Shown here: piece after piece, positions 1 to 8,133 of the stretch
How positions within the stretch are numbered: the first letter of the stretch is position 1
Layout of the letters: every line of letters begins with the position of its first letter
Source: an uncultured Eubacterium sp.
GTDB taxonomy: Bacteria; Bacillota; Clostridia; Lachnospirales; Lachnospiraceae
DNA length: 39,047 bases
Assembly: GCA_934316845.1 (NCBI GenBank)
Contig: CAKRDZ010000028.1
Coordinates: 1 to 39,047 of the forward strand
Direction: 5' to 3'
Program-made: the position numbers and the translations under genes
Notes under the pieces: generated by a model
The model's input: only the letters and a program-made list of their open reading frames with translations
Databases searched by the model: none
What the model was told of the DNA's origin: nothing

Positions 1-12
1 CTGCAAACAGAG

Positions 13-44
13 AAAAATGGTGCTAGGACAACAGTCCTAGCACC
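13..44 (-). terminator. Intrinsic terminator of the birA operon
   Basis: A perfect 10-bp inverted repeat (arms 19-28 and 35-44, 6-nt loop) is followed on the minus strand by a run of five T at 13-18. It lies 31 bp beyond the birA stop codon and fits the end of the minus-strand operon. Confidence 0.8.
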
Positions 45-61
45 ACTTTGTCTACAGTCTG

Positions 62-95
62 AACGGGACTGCTTTTACAGCAGTCCCGTTTTTAT
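62..95 (+). terminator. Terminator facing the birA operon
   Basis: The 11-bp arms 62-72 and 80-90 form a perfect hairpin followed on the plus strand by T-rich sequence. It would stop plus-strand transcription entering from left of the window. The birA stop codon (75-77) lies in its loop. The minus strand has no T run after this stem, so birA transcripts more likely end at 13-44. Confidence 0.7.
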
Positions 96-1067
96 TCGTA
101 ATGTAATTTCTCCGGTTTGAAGCACTCTCTTACTCGTCGTCCCGTCGGTCTCTTCCATCTGCACGATCAAGCCGCCGTTATCATCGATATCCAGTGCCGC
201 CGCTTCTTTCCATTCTCCATTTTCCTGAAGCCGCACCTGCTGCCCGATCACCATCGATCTCTCCCGGTATTCTTTGATAAATTCCCGCGAACTTAACGTA
301 TCATAAATTTCCCAGAACGAATTCAAAATCGCCGCCACCAACTGGTTTCTCGGAATGTGTTCTCCATTTTTTTCCAGTGAGCCGGCACGATCCCTGATTT
401 CTTCCGGAAAATCCTCGGTGCGGTAATTGATGCCGATTCCGACAATCGCCGAATCAATCTTTCCCATCTCAAAATTGGAAATGGCTTCGGTCAAGATCCC
501 ACAGATTTTTCTGCCATCGAGATAAATGTCATTGACCCATTTGATCTGGGTTTCCTTGTGAAGCACCTCTTTGATCCCGCGGCAGACCGCAACCGAAGCT
601 GCCGTCGTAAGCAGCATGGCATCGTTTCCATCAAACGATGGATGCACAAGGATACTCATGTAAATGCCGGTCTTCGCAGGGGAGTAAAAATTGCGCCCCA
701 TACGGCCTTTTCCACCGGTCTGTTCTTCGGCAAGAATAGTCAGTCCATGCGGCGCCCCGTCGATCACACGCCGTTTACATTCTGTGTTTGTAGAATCCAG
801 TATTTTATATACTTCCAGCGGATAACCGGCCGCCCGTTCATTTAAGTATAAGGAAATCCCCTCTTCATTTAACAGGTCATTTGTCTGTGGCAGACAGTAT
901 CCACGGTTATTTGCCGCCTCAATCTCGTAGCCTTCCTCGCGGAGAGCCTTGATCGCCTTCCAGATGGAAGTCCGCGAAACCTGCAGTCTGGCTGCCAGTT
1001 CTTCCCCGGAAATGTGTTCTTCTCTATTTGCCTCAAGAATGGCAAGCACTTCCGCCTTCACACTCAT
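75..1067 (-). CDS. birA: Bifunctional biotin--[acetyl-CoA-carboxylase] ligase / biotin operon repressor BirA
   Basis: BirA activates biotin to biotinyl-AMP, transfers it to the biotin carboxyl carrier domain of carboxylases, and in two-domain versions represses biotin genes. The 330-residue length is that of the two-domain class. Residues about 15-60 form a winged helix (EELAARLQVSRTSIWKAI), followed by the ligase core with the biotin/ATP loop GGKGRMGR and the KWVNDIYLDGRKICGIL motif, then a small C-terminal beta domain. The ATG is preceded by GAGGTGAG at a suitable distance. The 5' end overlaps the U32 gene by 35 bp, so translation is probably coupled. No BirA operator was recognised in the window, so the repressor role is inferred from the domain. 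Confidence 0.95.
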   Translation of the reverse strand: MSVKAEVLAILEANREEHISGEELAARLQVSRTSIWKAIKALREEGYEIEAANNRGYCLPQTNDLLNEEGISLYLNERAAGYPLEVYKILDSTNTECKRRVIDGAPHGLTILAEEQTGGKGRMGRNFYSPAKTGIYMSILVHPSFDGNDAMLLTTAASVAVCRGIKEVLHKETQIKWVNDIYLDGRKICGILTEAISNFEMGKIDSAIVGIGINYRTEDFPEEIRDRAGSLEKNGEHIPRNQLVAAILNSFWEIYDTLSSREFIKEYRERSMVIGQQVRLQENGEWKEAAALDIDDNGGLIVQMEETDGTTSKRVLQTGEITLRIKTGLL

Positions 1068-2304
1068 CGCCGCTCACCTCTTTTTCCTTTCGGATAATGT
1101 CATATTCCTGCAATGTACATTCGGTCTGTAATGTGATCTGCTGTCCCGGATGCGGGCAGCTGTCCACCTTTTCGCCCTTTTCATCCTGCATCGCAATCAC
1201 TTTTGTCACAATGTTTTCGCCATTCGGTTTCATAATCTCCACTTCGTCACCGACGCAGAATTTGTTTTTCTGTTCAAAGACCCCTCTGCCGTCTTCCAGA
1301 CTTTCGTGGATCGTACCGAGATACTCATACCCTTTCACATACGTATTATTGTCGTAGATCTGGCTGTCATGCGTCGTCGGCCCAAAGAAAAATCCTGTGG
1401 TAAACTGACGATACGTACATTTTGCGATTTCTTTTTTATAATACGGAATGTTGTCGATATATTTTTGCGGATCCTCGAAATAATCGTCAATCGCCTGCCG
1501 GTACGTCCGTGAAACGACCGCCACATAAAGTGCCGTCTTCATGCGGCCTTCGATCTTAAAGCTGTCAATCCCTGCCTTTACCAGCTCCGGAATATGCTCG
1601 ATCATGCACAGATCTTTGGAGTTAAATATATACGTTCCGCGCTCATTTTCCTCTACCGGCAGAAATTCTCCCGGTCGCTTTTCTTCCATAATATAATATT
1701 TCCAGCGGCATGGGTGCGTACAGGCTCCGAGATTCGCATCTCTCCCTGTAAAATAATGGCTGAGAAGGCATCTTCCCGAATACGAGATGCACATCGCTCC
1801 ATGCACAAACGTTTCAATCTCAAAATCCTCCGGGATATTTTTCCGGATATCCCCAATTTCTTCCAATGACAATTCTCTGGCCGTCACGACACGGGTTGCT
1901 CCCTGCTCCTTCCAGAAGCGGAATGTCATATAATTTACATTGTTGCTCTGCGTACTGATATGAATATCGATCTCCGGGCACACTTCCTTCGCGATCGTAA
2001 ACACGCCGGGATCGGAAATGATCAAGGCGTCCGGACGAATCTCTTTTAATTCATGAAAATAAGCACGTACCCCTTCCAGATCACGGTTGTGGGCGGTAAT
2101 ATTGGCAGTGACGTACACTTTTTTGCCGCGCTCGTGAGCATAGGCAATTCCTTTTTTCATATCTTCCGCGGAAAAGTTTTTTGCTTTGGCGCGCAGGCCA
2201 TACATTTCTCCACCGATATAAACAGCGTCAGCTCCGTATTCTACAGCTGTCTTAAGCACTTCCAGACTGTTGGCCGGTGCCAGAACTTCCGGTTTACTTC
2301 TCAT
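1033..2304 (-). CDS. U32 family protein, probable tRNA uridine-34 hydroxylase (TrhP-like)
   Basis: The family signature is visible as ETFVHGAMCISYSGRCLLSHY, with cysteines expected to ligate iron-sulfur or metal. U32 proteins YrrN/YrrO of B. subtilis and TrhP (YegQ) of E. coli make 5-hydroxyuridine at wobble position 34 of tRNA. Here one 423-residue protein is present instead of two paralogues. The next gene upstream is trmR, whose product methylates that hydroxyl, so the pair probably makes mo5U34. The third codon (ATG, 2304) is preferred because GGAGG lies 9 nt before it but only 3 nt before the first ATG. The C-terminal tail (GDECEGGSACHS) is cysteine-bearing and looks flexible. The old label 'peptidase/collagenase' is not supported. 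Confidence 0.88.
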   Translation of the reverse strand: MRSKPEVLAPANSLEVLKTAVEYGADAVYIGGEMYGLRAKAKNFSAEDMKKGIAYAHERGKKVYVTANITAHNRDLEGVRAYFHELKEIRPDALIISDPGVFTIAKEVCPEIDIHISTQSNNVNYMTFRFWKEQGATRVVTARELSLEEIGDIRKNIPEDFEIETFVHGAMCISYSGRCLLSHYFTGRDANLGACTHPCRWKYYIMEEKRPGEFLPVEENERGTYIFNSKDLCMIEHIPELVKAGIDSFKIEGRMKTALYVAVVSRTYRQAIDDYFEDPQKYIDNIPYYKKEIAKCTYRQFTTGFFFGPTTHDSQIYDNNTYVKGYEYLGTIHESLEDGRGVFEQKNKFCVGDEVEIMKPNGENIVTKVIAMQDEKGEKVDSCPHPGQQITLQTECTLQEYDIIRKEKEVSGDECEGGSACHS

Positions 2305-2962
2305 TTTCATCGTCCTCCATTCTTGTACTGATCGTCATGCCGTCTCCTTCAGACAGGCAGATGGTTTCCAGTTTGTCATGATGCATCAACGTATATAAAT
2401 ATTCCCGCATTCTCGCATGGATCGTGCGGTCGCGCCGCGTGACGGCATAGCGGGATTCCAGTACATCCCGGTCATGCAGCACATTGTCCGAGATCAATAC
2501 ACCGCCCGGTTCAAGCAGTGTGATTACATTCGGAAGAAAATTGAGATACTGCCCTTTGGCGGCATCCATAAAGATAAAATCATATGTGCTTCCCCCGCTG
2601 CATAACTGCTGCAACACCTCGACGGCATCCCCTTCGAGAAGTTCAATCTGACCGGTCTTGTCAAATTTTCCCAGGTTTTTCCTTGCCTCGACAAGGCGCA
2701 TTTCCACTTTTTCTATCGTCGTGATCTTCGACGTCTCCGGCAGACAATGCCGCATAAACAGAGCTGAATACCCGATCGCCGCCCCCACTTCAAGCACTCT
2801 CGCAGGCTTTCTCGTCTTTAAGAGATACCGCAGGACATCGCGTGTGGCACGACGAATAATAGGCACCTCTGTACGAAGTGCCTCTTTTTCCAACGCATTT
2901 AAATACTCCGGATAATCCGGCCGAAGTGAATCAAAATACACTTCTACTCTCTGTTCATCCAT
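2294..2962 (-). CDS. trmR: tRNA 5-hydroxyuridine methyltransferase (TrmR / YrrM-like)
   Basis: This 222-residue class I SAM methyltransferase of the catechol-O-methyltransferase-like family has the SAM loop VLEVGAAIGYSALFM (about residues 56-70), the acidic motif TIEKVEMRLVEAR, and the metal-site region DFIFMDAAKGQY...LISDNVL. In B. subtilis the homologue YrrM (TrmR) methylates ho5U34 to mo5U34. Its position directly before the U32 hydroxylase gene supports that role. Its start codon overlaps the stop of the upstream MltG-like gene and its 3' end overlaps the U32 gene, which indicates tight translational coupling. A general small-molecule O-methyltransferase is less likely given the neighbours. 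Confidence 0.88.
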   Translation of the reverse strand: MDEQRVEVYFDSLRPDYPEYLNALEKEALRTEVPIIRRATRDVLRYLLKTRKPARVLEVGAAIGYSALFMRHCLPETSKITTIEKVEMRLVEARKNLGKFDKTGQIELLEGDAVEVLQQLCSGGSTYDFIFMDAAKGQYLNFLPNVITLLEPGGVLISDNVLHDRDVLESRYAVTRRDRTIHARMREYLYTLMHHDKLETICLSEGDGMTISTRMEDDENEK

Positions 2963-3360
2963 TATTTTACTTCCTTTACGATCTCATCTAAAATCTCATC
3001 ATAGGTCATACTCGTATTTAATGTATACGTTTTCGCCTGAACAATGCTCTTTTTTCCCATTGACAGTTTCAGGCGTATATAGAAGGAGTAGGCGTTTGCC
3101 ACAAGTCCTTCGGATTCGAGATTTTTGGCTACGGTAAAGAGGTCGTCCGATTCTGCCACCTCAAAATTTTTGTCATGGCCGGGCGGTGCCTCTGCGATCA
3201 CGTCACCAAATACTTCATTGGCAAATGAATAGGTGCCACGGCAGGCATTGACTGCCAAAAACAAGACAATACTGTACAAAACAAGGTTCAGTACAAAGAT
3301 AAGGATTCCCCGGATTAAAAATAATGCCGTCGTTCCTCTTCGTTCTGACTTCTCTGTCAT
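2962..3360 (-). CDS. Short membrane protein resembling the N-terminal part of MltG/YceG, without a catalytic domain
   Basis: The 132-residue protein has a cytoplasmic N-terminus, one membrane helix (about residues 11-38, LFLIRGILIFVLNLVLYSIV) and an extracytoplasmic segment. That segment reads like the LysM-like subdomain of endolytic transglycosylase MltG (VAESDDLFTVAKNLESEGLVANAYSFYIRLKL ... AKTYTLNTSMTYDEILDEIVK). MltG proteins are usually 330-400 residues; the lytic domain and its catalytic glutamate are absent. The locus matches yrrL (mltG) in the B. subtilis cluster, so it may be a reduced descendant (inference). The start at 3360 has AAAGGAGG 9 nt upstream and is preferred over the ATG at 3384. 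Confidence 0.75.
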   Translation of the reverse strand: MTEKSERRGTTALFLIRGILIFVLNLVLYSIVLFLAVNACRGTYSFANEVFGDVIAEAPPGHDKNFEVAESDDLFTVAKNLESEGLVANAYSFYIRLKLSMGKKSIVQAKTYTLNTSMTYDEILDEIVKEVK

Positions 3361-3434
3361 ACTGCCGCGCCTCCTTTCTGCCATTGTCTATCTTCTTTCC
3401 CCAAGAGGAAAATGTTTCCAATTTTTACCTATTC

Positions 3435-5108
3435 TTACACTTCCATAATGATCGGAAGGATCATCGGATTTCTCTTCGTCTTCTTCCAAAGGAAGTCATT
3501 GAGGGAGTCTTTGATCTCAGATTTAATCTTGCCCCAATCGGTAATTCCACGGTCAAACAGACGCTCCAGCGCAATATTTACAATTTCCAGACACTCGTCC
3601 ATCAGATTTTCTGCCTCACGCACATAGACGAATCCACGCGAAACGATATCCGGTCCGGCAAGAACCTGTCCGGAACCATGTTCCATCGTCAGTACGACAA
3701 CAAGCAGTCCGTTTTCTGACAAATGCTGGCGGTCGCGAAGCACGATATTTCCGACGTCGCCGACACCAAGTCCGTCTACCATGATTCCCTGTGCCTGCAC
3801 TTCGCCGACGATCTTTGCACTGTCTTCTTTTAATTCCAGCACATTTCCGGATTTCATGATGACAACATTTTCTTTTGGAATGCCCATCTCCTGTGCCAGT
3901 TCTCCGTGACGTAAGAGATGACGGTATTCTCCATGAACCGGGATGGCAAATTTCGGACGTACCAGCGAATAGATCAATTTCAATTCTTCCTGACATGCAT
4001 GTCCGGATACGTGCGCATCCTGGAAAATGACTTTTGCGCCCTTCATGGACAGTTCATTGATTACCTTGGATACACTCTTTTCGTTGCCAGGGATCGGATT
4101 GGAACTAAAGATAACAGTATCTCCCGGTTTGATCGTAACTTTACGGTGGATCGAAGCCGCGATACGTGACAGCGCTGCCATCGCCTCTCCCTGACTTCCT
4201 GTCGTTACGAGTACGATCTGGTCGTCGGGATAATTTTTCATCTCTTCAATACTGATGATAATATTGTCCGGTGCCTGTATATAACCAAGTTCTACCGCCG
4301 TATTGATAATATTTACCATGCTTCGTCCTTCAACGATCACCTTACGGCCATGCTTTCTCGCCGAATTAATGATCTGCTGGACACGGTCTACGTTTGAAGC
4401 AAACGTAGCCACGATAATACGGCTCTTTTCATTTTCATCAAAAATCGTGTCAAATGTCTTTCCAACGGTTCTCTCGGACATCGTAAAGCCCGGTTTTAAT
4501 ACGTTGGTACTGTCTGCCATCAGGGCAAGCACACCTTTTTTGCCAAGTTCACCAAAGCGGGCAAGGTCAATGCTGTCGCCATATACCGGTGTATAATCCA
4601 CTTTAAAGTCACCGGTGTGGACGATCACACCTGCCGGCGTATAGATGGCAAGGGCGGCAGAATCCGCAATACTGTGGTTGGTACGGATAAATTCAATGCG
4701 GAAATCTCCCAGATTGATATACTGTCCGTACGATACTACTTTTCTTCTCGTCACACCCATCAAGTTGTGTTCTTTTAATTTATTTTCAATGATCGCCATT
4801 GTCAGGTTTGTCGCATAGATCGGAACATTTAACTCCTTCAGAACATATGGCAGTGCCCCGATATGATCCTCGTGTCCATGTGTAATGACAAATCCTTTTA
4901 CTTTGTCTCGGTTGTCCTGCAGATACGTAATATCCGGGATAACCAGATCAACGCCTAACATATCGTCTTCCGGGAATGCCAGTCCGCAGTCCACTACAAT
5001 AATACTTTCCTCTGTCTCAAAAGCCGTAATGTTCATACCGATCTGTTCCAAGCCACCCAAAGGTACGATACGTACTCTCTCATTTCCTGTCTTTACTTTT
5101 TTACTCAA
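3435..5108 (-). CDS. rnj: Ribonuclease J
   Basis: Metallo-beta-lactamase/beta-CASP ribonuclease with 5'-to-3' exonuclease and endonuclease activity in mRNA decay and rRNA maturation. The zinc motif HGHEDHIGALP is at about residues 77-87. Further metal ligands (HTGDFKVDY, PVHGEYRHL), the beta-CASP region (MADSTNVLKPG) and a C-terminal domain ending KKTKRNPMILPIIMEV follow. The 557-residue length is normal. The start is TTG (5106-5108), five nt after AGAGGTG; no in-frame ATG fits better. It sits between the DUF1292 gene and the MltG-like gene, a position it does not hold in the B. subtilis cluster. With only this copy visible, the RnjA/RnjB paralogue is not assigned. Confidence 0.95.
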   Translation of the reverse strand: MSKKVKTGNERVRIVPLGGLEQIGMNITAFETEESIIVVDCGLAFPEDDMLGVDLVIPDITYLQDNRDKVKGFVITHGHEDHIGALPYVLKELNVPIYATNLTMAIIENKLKEHNLMGVTRRKVVSYGQYINLGDFRIEFIRTNHSIADSAALAIYTPAGVIVHTGDFKVDYTPVYGDSIDLARFGELGKKGVLALMADSTNVLKPGFTMSERTVGKTFDTIFDENEKSRIIVATFASNVDRVQQIINSARKHGRKVIVEGRSMVNIINTAVELGYIQAPDNIIISIEEMKNYPDDQIVLVTTGSQGEAMAALSRIAASIHRKVTIKPGDTVIFSSNPIPGNEKSVSKVINELSMKGAKVIFQDAHVSGHACQEELKLIYSLVRPKFAIPVHGEYRHLLRHGELAQEMGIPKENVVIMKSGNVLELKEDSAKIVGEVQAQGIMVDGLGVGDVGNIVLRDRQHLSENGLLVVVLTMEHGSGQVLAGPDIVSRGFVYVREAENLMDECLEIVNIALERLFDRGITDWGKIKSEIKDSLNDFLWKKTKRNPMILPIIMEV

Positions 5109-5129
5109 AATTACACCTCTCTGTTCTCT

Positions 5130-5417
5130 TTATGATAATTCTACATCTTCTAATAACTCTTCAAAATATTTTGATATAATACGTAGTTCTTCCTCGTCTT
5201 CTACAATATCATACAGTACACTGTCATTTTCTTCCTCTGCCGCGCGTAAGATCAATGAAATCTCTTCGTCCTCTGCTTCTTCACTTTCCTCCTGTGACGG
5301 ATCCACATTGGATACGAGCAGATATTGTCTTCCGGCGATATCCGCTTTTTCCCACACAAAAAAAGCATCCTCACTGCCATCCTCAGCGGTGAGCATAATT
5401 GTACCATCGTTTACCAT
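5130..5417 (-). CDS. DUF1292 family acidic protein (YrzB-like)
   Basis: The 95-residue, strongly acidic protein starts MVNDGTIMLTAEDGSEDAFFV, the pattern of DUF1292 proteins: a beta-rich core followed by a run of glutamates (EESEEAEDEE) and a helical tail. Its function is not established. In many Bacillota it lies between ruvX and mltG, as here. The ATG has GGAGG 5 nt upstream. Gene spacing (14 nt to ruvX, 21 nt to rnj) places it in the operon. Confidence 0.85.
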   Translation of the reverse strand: MVNDGTIMLTAEDGSEDAFFVWEKADIAGRQYLLVSNVDPSQEESEEAEDEEISLILRAAEEENDSVLYDIVEDEEELRIISKYFEELLEDVELS

Positions 5418-5431
5418 GGTTTCCTCCTTGT

Positions 5432-5854
5432 TTACTTTTGTAAAGAATCCAGATATCCCTGCAGGATAAACGTTGCAGCAATCTTATCTACGAATTGTTT
5501 GCGGTTTTCGCGGCGTACATTGCCCTCTTTCAGCACTTCCATCGCAGATACGGTTGACAACCTTTCATCCCAAAAGATCACTTCCAAACCGGTTCTTTTT
5601 TCCAGTTTTTCCTTGAATTCCTCTGTTTTCTGAACGCGCTCGCCCGACGTATTGTTCATATTTTTCGGCAGTCCAAGCACGATTTTTTCTACTTCATATT
5701 CTGCGATCAGTGCCTCGATGCGAGCCAGTGTCTGACGCAGTTTTGTCTCACTTTTTCTCTTTATCACTTCTACGGGCTGCGCCGTAAGCAGAAGTCCGTC
5801 GCTGACGGCAACTCCTACAGTCACAGAACCATAGTCAAGTCCCATAATTCTCAA
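5432..5854 (-). CDS. ruvX: Holliday junction resolvase-like protein RuvX (YqgF family)
   Basis: RuvX/YqgF proteins have an RNase H-like fold and act in pre-16S rRNA 5' processing and possibly in Holliday junction resolution. The 140-residue protein shows the first acidic motif (MRIMGLDYGSVTVGVAVSD), the central strand motif EKIVLGLPKNMNN and the third motif FWDERLST. The chosen start is TTG (5852-5854), with AAGGA 10 nt upstream; the ATG three codons later lies too far from that site. The genes on both sides are 5-15 nt away, consistent with one transcript. Confidence 0.9.
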   Translation of the reverse strand: MRIMGLDYGSVTVGVAVSDGLLLTAQPVEVIKRKSETKLRQTLARIEALIAEYEVEKIVLGLPKNMNNTSGERVQKTEEFKEKLEKRTGLEVIFWDERLSTVSAMEVLKEGNVRRENRKQFVDKIAATFILQGYLDSLQK

Positions 5855-5859
5855 TATAC

Positions 5860-6126
5860 TTATTTCCTTAAATTATTCTCGATATAATCTTCCAAAAACA
5901 GTTCGATGATCTCATCCCGCTCTGCACGCATGATCAGACTACGTGCTCCTTTATGACTCGTAATATAAGTCGGATCTCCACTCATCAGATACCCAACGAT
6001 CTGGTTTACCGGATTGTATCCTTTTTCTGTCAATGCCTCGTATACAGAAGCGATGATCTCACGTACATCATAATCTTTTTCCAAGTCTACTTTAAATAAT
6101 TGTGTGTTGCCATTCTCTTGCTGCAT
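5860..6126 (-). CDS. ireB: IreB family regulatory phosphoprotein (DUF965)
   Basis: An 88-residue protein with the IreB core (NPVNQIVGYLMSGDPTYITSHKGAR). In Enterococcus faecalis IreB is phosphorylated by the PASTA-domain kinase IreK and modulates cell-envelope stress and cephalosporin resistance. Known phosphorylation is on N-terminal threonines; one threonine (T8) is present in the N-terminal stretch here. This is the first gene of the operon, preceded by GGAG at 12 nt and a clear promoter at 6193-6221. No kinase gene lies in the window. Confidence 0.9.
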   Translation of the reverse strand: MQQENGNTQLFKVDLEKDYDVREIIASVYEALTEKGYNPVNQIVGYLMSGDPTYITSHKGARSLIMRAERDEIIELFLEDYIENNLRK

Positions 6127-6192
6127 TCTCTCTTCTTACTCCTTTCAGACTCCCGATATTTTTACGACCGTACTCATCAAAACATTACTTTT

Positions 6193-6221
6193 ATTTTAAT
6201 ATACTTACGGAAAAATCGCAA
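6193..6221 (-). promoter_or_regulatory. Sigma-A promoter of the ireB-birA operon
   Basis: On the minus strand TTGCGA (6216-6221), a 17-nt spacer and TAAAAT (6193-6198) lie about 70 nt before the ireB start, in the only sizeable gap upstream of the eight-gene run. Confidence 0.65.
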
Positions 6222-6253
6222 TACCTTTTTTCATATTTATGTGAATTTCCGTC

Positions 6254-7585
6254 TCACAAAATATTTTCTTTCTGCGCTACAAACGCTGCCATCTGGTTTT
6301 CTTCATGTTCCGTTTGATCTGCCGGTACGCCAAAACGCACATAGCGCTCGTTGTGCCCGGTCAGATAGGATTTTCCTTCAATCTGCTGGATTTCCTCAAA
6401 AAGCACGGTTACTTCTTTTCCGATGAAATACTGACGGTACTCCCGGTTCAGTTCTTCGACATCTGCAATCAGGATCTCGCTGCGGCGGTGTTTTTCTTGC
6501 GCAGCCACCTGACCTTCCATCTTTGCCGCTCTCGTACCCGTCCGCTCGCTGTACGGAAACACATGGATATCTGCCAGTTTCGCCTTTTTTACAAATGCTC
6601 TCGTCGTCTCAAAATCTTCGATTGTTTCACCCGGAAATCCCACAATGACGTCTGTTGTAATCGCCGGATGTTCATAAAATCTACGGATCTGCTCACATTT
6701 CTCCAAGTATTCTACAGCTGTATAATGCCGGTTCATCCGTTTTAACGTAGTATCACATCCACTCTGTAAGGATAAATGAAAATGTGGGCAAAATTTGGTT
6801 ATTTTTCTCAACTCATTCAAAAATTCGTCGCAGATGATGCGCGGTTCCAGCGATCCTAAGCGGATTCGCTCGATTCCGTCAATCTTATCGATTTTTTTCA
6901 TCAATTCTACCAGCGGCTGTCCTTTCAGCTCCACAAACTGTTTGTACGGAGAACGGTCTACGCCATAGGAGGACAGATGAATCCCGGTAAGTACTACTTC
7001 TTTAAACCCCTGCGCAGCATATCGGCGGACCTCTTCAATGACCTCGTCTTCCCCGCGGCTTTTCAATTCTCCGCCGCCACGCACATACGGGATCAGGCAG
7101 TACGTGCAGAACTGGTTGCAGCCGTCCTGGATCTTGATGTATTTTCTCGTGCGTTCTTCGACCGGGTTTCCCTCGTGAACACCATTCTCCGGTTCCGCAG
7201 CATCGTCATTTCTAATTTCTTCCAATCGCCATGCCGGGCGGTGTCCTTTTACATAGTCTAAAACCTGCGAAGCGATAGAGGCTTTGTCACGATTGGCAAA
7301 TACCACATCGATCATGTCGTCGTCTTCCAGCTGCGCCTTGCCGCTTTCGGCATAACATCCTGTCGCAACGACGATACTTTCCGGATTCAGACGTCTGGCG
7401 CGGTGAAGCATCTGGCGGGATTTGCGGTCTGCGATATTGGTAACAGTGCAGGTATTCACGATATAGACGTCCGCTTTTTCCTTAAACGGAACGACCTTTA
7501 CATGATTTTTCTCAAAATCCGCCTCCATTTTTTCTGTCTCATAAAAATTCACTTTACATCCCAGGGTCAAAAACGCCACTTTCAT
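6254..7585 (-). CDS. mtaB: tRNA t6A37 methylthiotransferase MtaB
   Basis: MtaB is a radical-SAM enzyme with two [4Fe-4S] clusters that adds a methylthio group to t6A37 in tRNA, giving ms2t6A. The N-terminal UPF0004 domain contributes cysteines (TLGCKVNFYE, VNTCTVTN, ATGCYAES). The radical-SAM triad is in DGCNQFCTYCLIPYVRG. A C-terminal TRAM domain (KEVTVLFEEIQQIEGKSYL) follows, and the 443-residue length is normal. The ATG at 7583-7585 gives the conserved start MKVAFLTLGCKVN and has GGAGG 12 nt upstream; the longer ORF from 7618 adds 11 non-conserved residues. It appears to be a separate unit between the ireB promoter and the divergent HPr-like gene. Confidence 0.94.
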   Translation of the reverse strand: MKVAFLTLGCKVNFYETEKMEADFEKNHVKVVPFKEKADVYIVNTCTVTNIADRKSRQMLHRARRLNPESIVVATGCYAESGKAQLEDDDMIDVVFANRDKASIASQVLDYVKGHRPAWRLEEIRNDDAAEPENGVHEGNPVEERTRKYIKIQDGCNQFCTYCLIPYVRGGGELKSRGEDEVIEEVRRYAAQGFKEVVLTGIHLSSYGVDRSPYKQFVELKGQPLVELMKKIDKIDGIERIRLGSLEPRIICDEFLNELRKITKFCPHFHLSLQSGCDTTLKRMNRHYTAVEYLEKCEQIRRFYEHPAITTDVIVGFPGETIEDFETTRAFVKKAKLADIHVFPYSERTGTRAAKMEGQVAAQEKHRRSEILIADVEELNREYRQYFIGKEVTVLFEEIQQIEGKSYLTGHNERYVRFGVPADQTEHEENQMAAFVAQKENIL

Positions 7586-7661
7586 CGTCGTTGTTTTCCT
7601 CCATTCTACATTTTGCACAATTTTTTGAATAATTTTCTATACTTGTGGTTCATTTTTTCTA

Positions 7662-7690
7662 TTGACATAATTTGCGCGGCATAATACTAT
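7662..7690 (+). promoter_or_regulatory. Promoter of the HPr-like gene
   Basis: TTGACA (7662-7667), a 17-nt spacer and TACTAT (7685-7690) precede the gene. A TATAAT at 7688-7693 overlaps but would need a 20-nt spacer. The ribosome binding site AAAGGAGG is at about 7733-7740. Confidence 0.75.
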
Positions 7691-7748
7691 AATACATGAA
7701 GGAAGAAATTCCTTTCCAGAAAAAAATCTCAAAAAGGAGGAACAAATT

Positions 7749-7979
7749 ATGAAAACAGTAAAAATTTCTTTAAACTCCATTGACAAAGTAAAGGCATTTG
7801 TAAACGAAGTAACAAAGTTTGATGCTGAATTTGACTTGGTTTCCGGAAGATATGTGATCGACGCAAAATCCATTATGGGTATTTTCAGTCTGGACTTGTC
7901 TAAGCCAATCGACTTGAACATCCATAGCGAAAATGACGTAGATGCGATCTTGGAAAAATTACAGCCATTTATCGTCTAA
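7749..7979 (+). CDS. HPr/Crh-like protein lacking the catalytic histidine
   Basis: The 76-residue protein has the length and pattern of the HPr fold. The segment DAKSIMGIFSLDL (residues 39-51) matches the serine-46 region of HPr, with S41 at the site phosphorylated by HPr kinase in Bacillota. The active-site loop (usually GLHARPA, His15) is replaced by NSIDKVKAF, so it cannot carry phosphate from enzyme I as HPr does. This parallels Crh of Bacillus, which keeps the serine and lost the histidine; a regulatory role in carbon control is inferred. It is a single-gene unit with its own promoter and terminator, and the only plus-strand gene in the first 29 kb. Confidence 0.85.
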   Translation: MKTVKISLNSIDKVKAFVNEVTKFDAEFDLVSGRYVIDAKSIMGIFSLDLSKPIDLNIHSENDVDAILEKLQPFIV

Positions 7980-7998
7980 TCCGACATCAGGTTACATC

Positions 7999-8019
7999 GT
8001 CTCGGTAATTCGCCGAGAC
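7999..8019 (+). terminator. Hairpin after the HPr-like gene
   Basis: Seven-bp arms (7999-8005 and 8013-8019) form a GC-rich hairpin 20 nt after the stop codon. No T run follows, so it is more likely a 3' stabiliser or pause element than a full terminator. Confidence 0.45.
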
Positions 8020-8049
8020 TGTCTATGGGGAACAAAAAGTACAATGTGG

Positions 8050-8086
8050 GGACTGTGAATCTTATCTTAAGATACAGTCCTTTTTT
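8050..8086 (+). terminator. Intrinsic terminator of the HPr-like gene
   Basis: The GGACTGT/ACAGTCC arms (8050-8056, 8074-8080) enclose a second nested stem (ATCTTA/TAAGAT) and are followed by six T at 8081-8086. Confidence 0.85.
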
Positions 8087-8133
8087 CTTGCCTTTTTTCT
8101 CATCTTTAAAATCTCCCACCCTTTTCTTTTTCT

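Noticed and set aside
1335..1526. Numerous short frames inside housekeeping genes
   Set aside because: They lie on other frames of well-supported genes, lack ribosome binding sites and show no domain.
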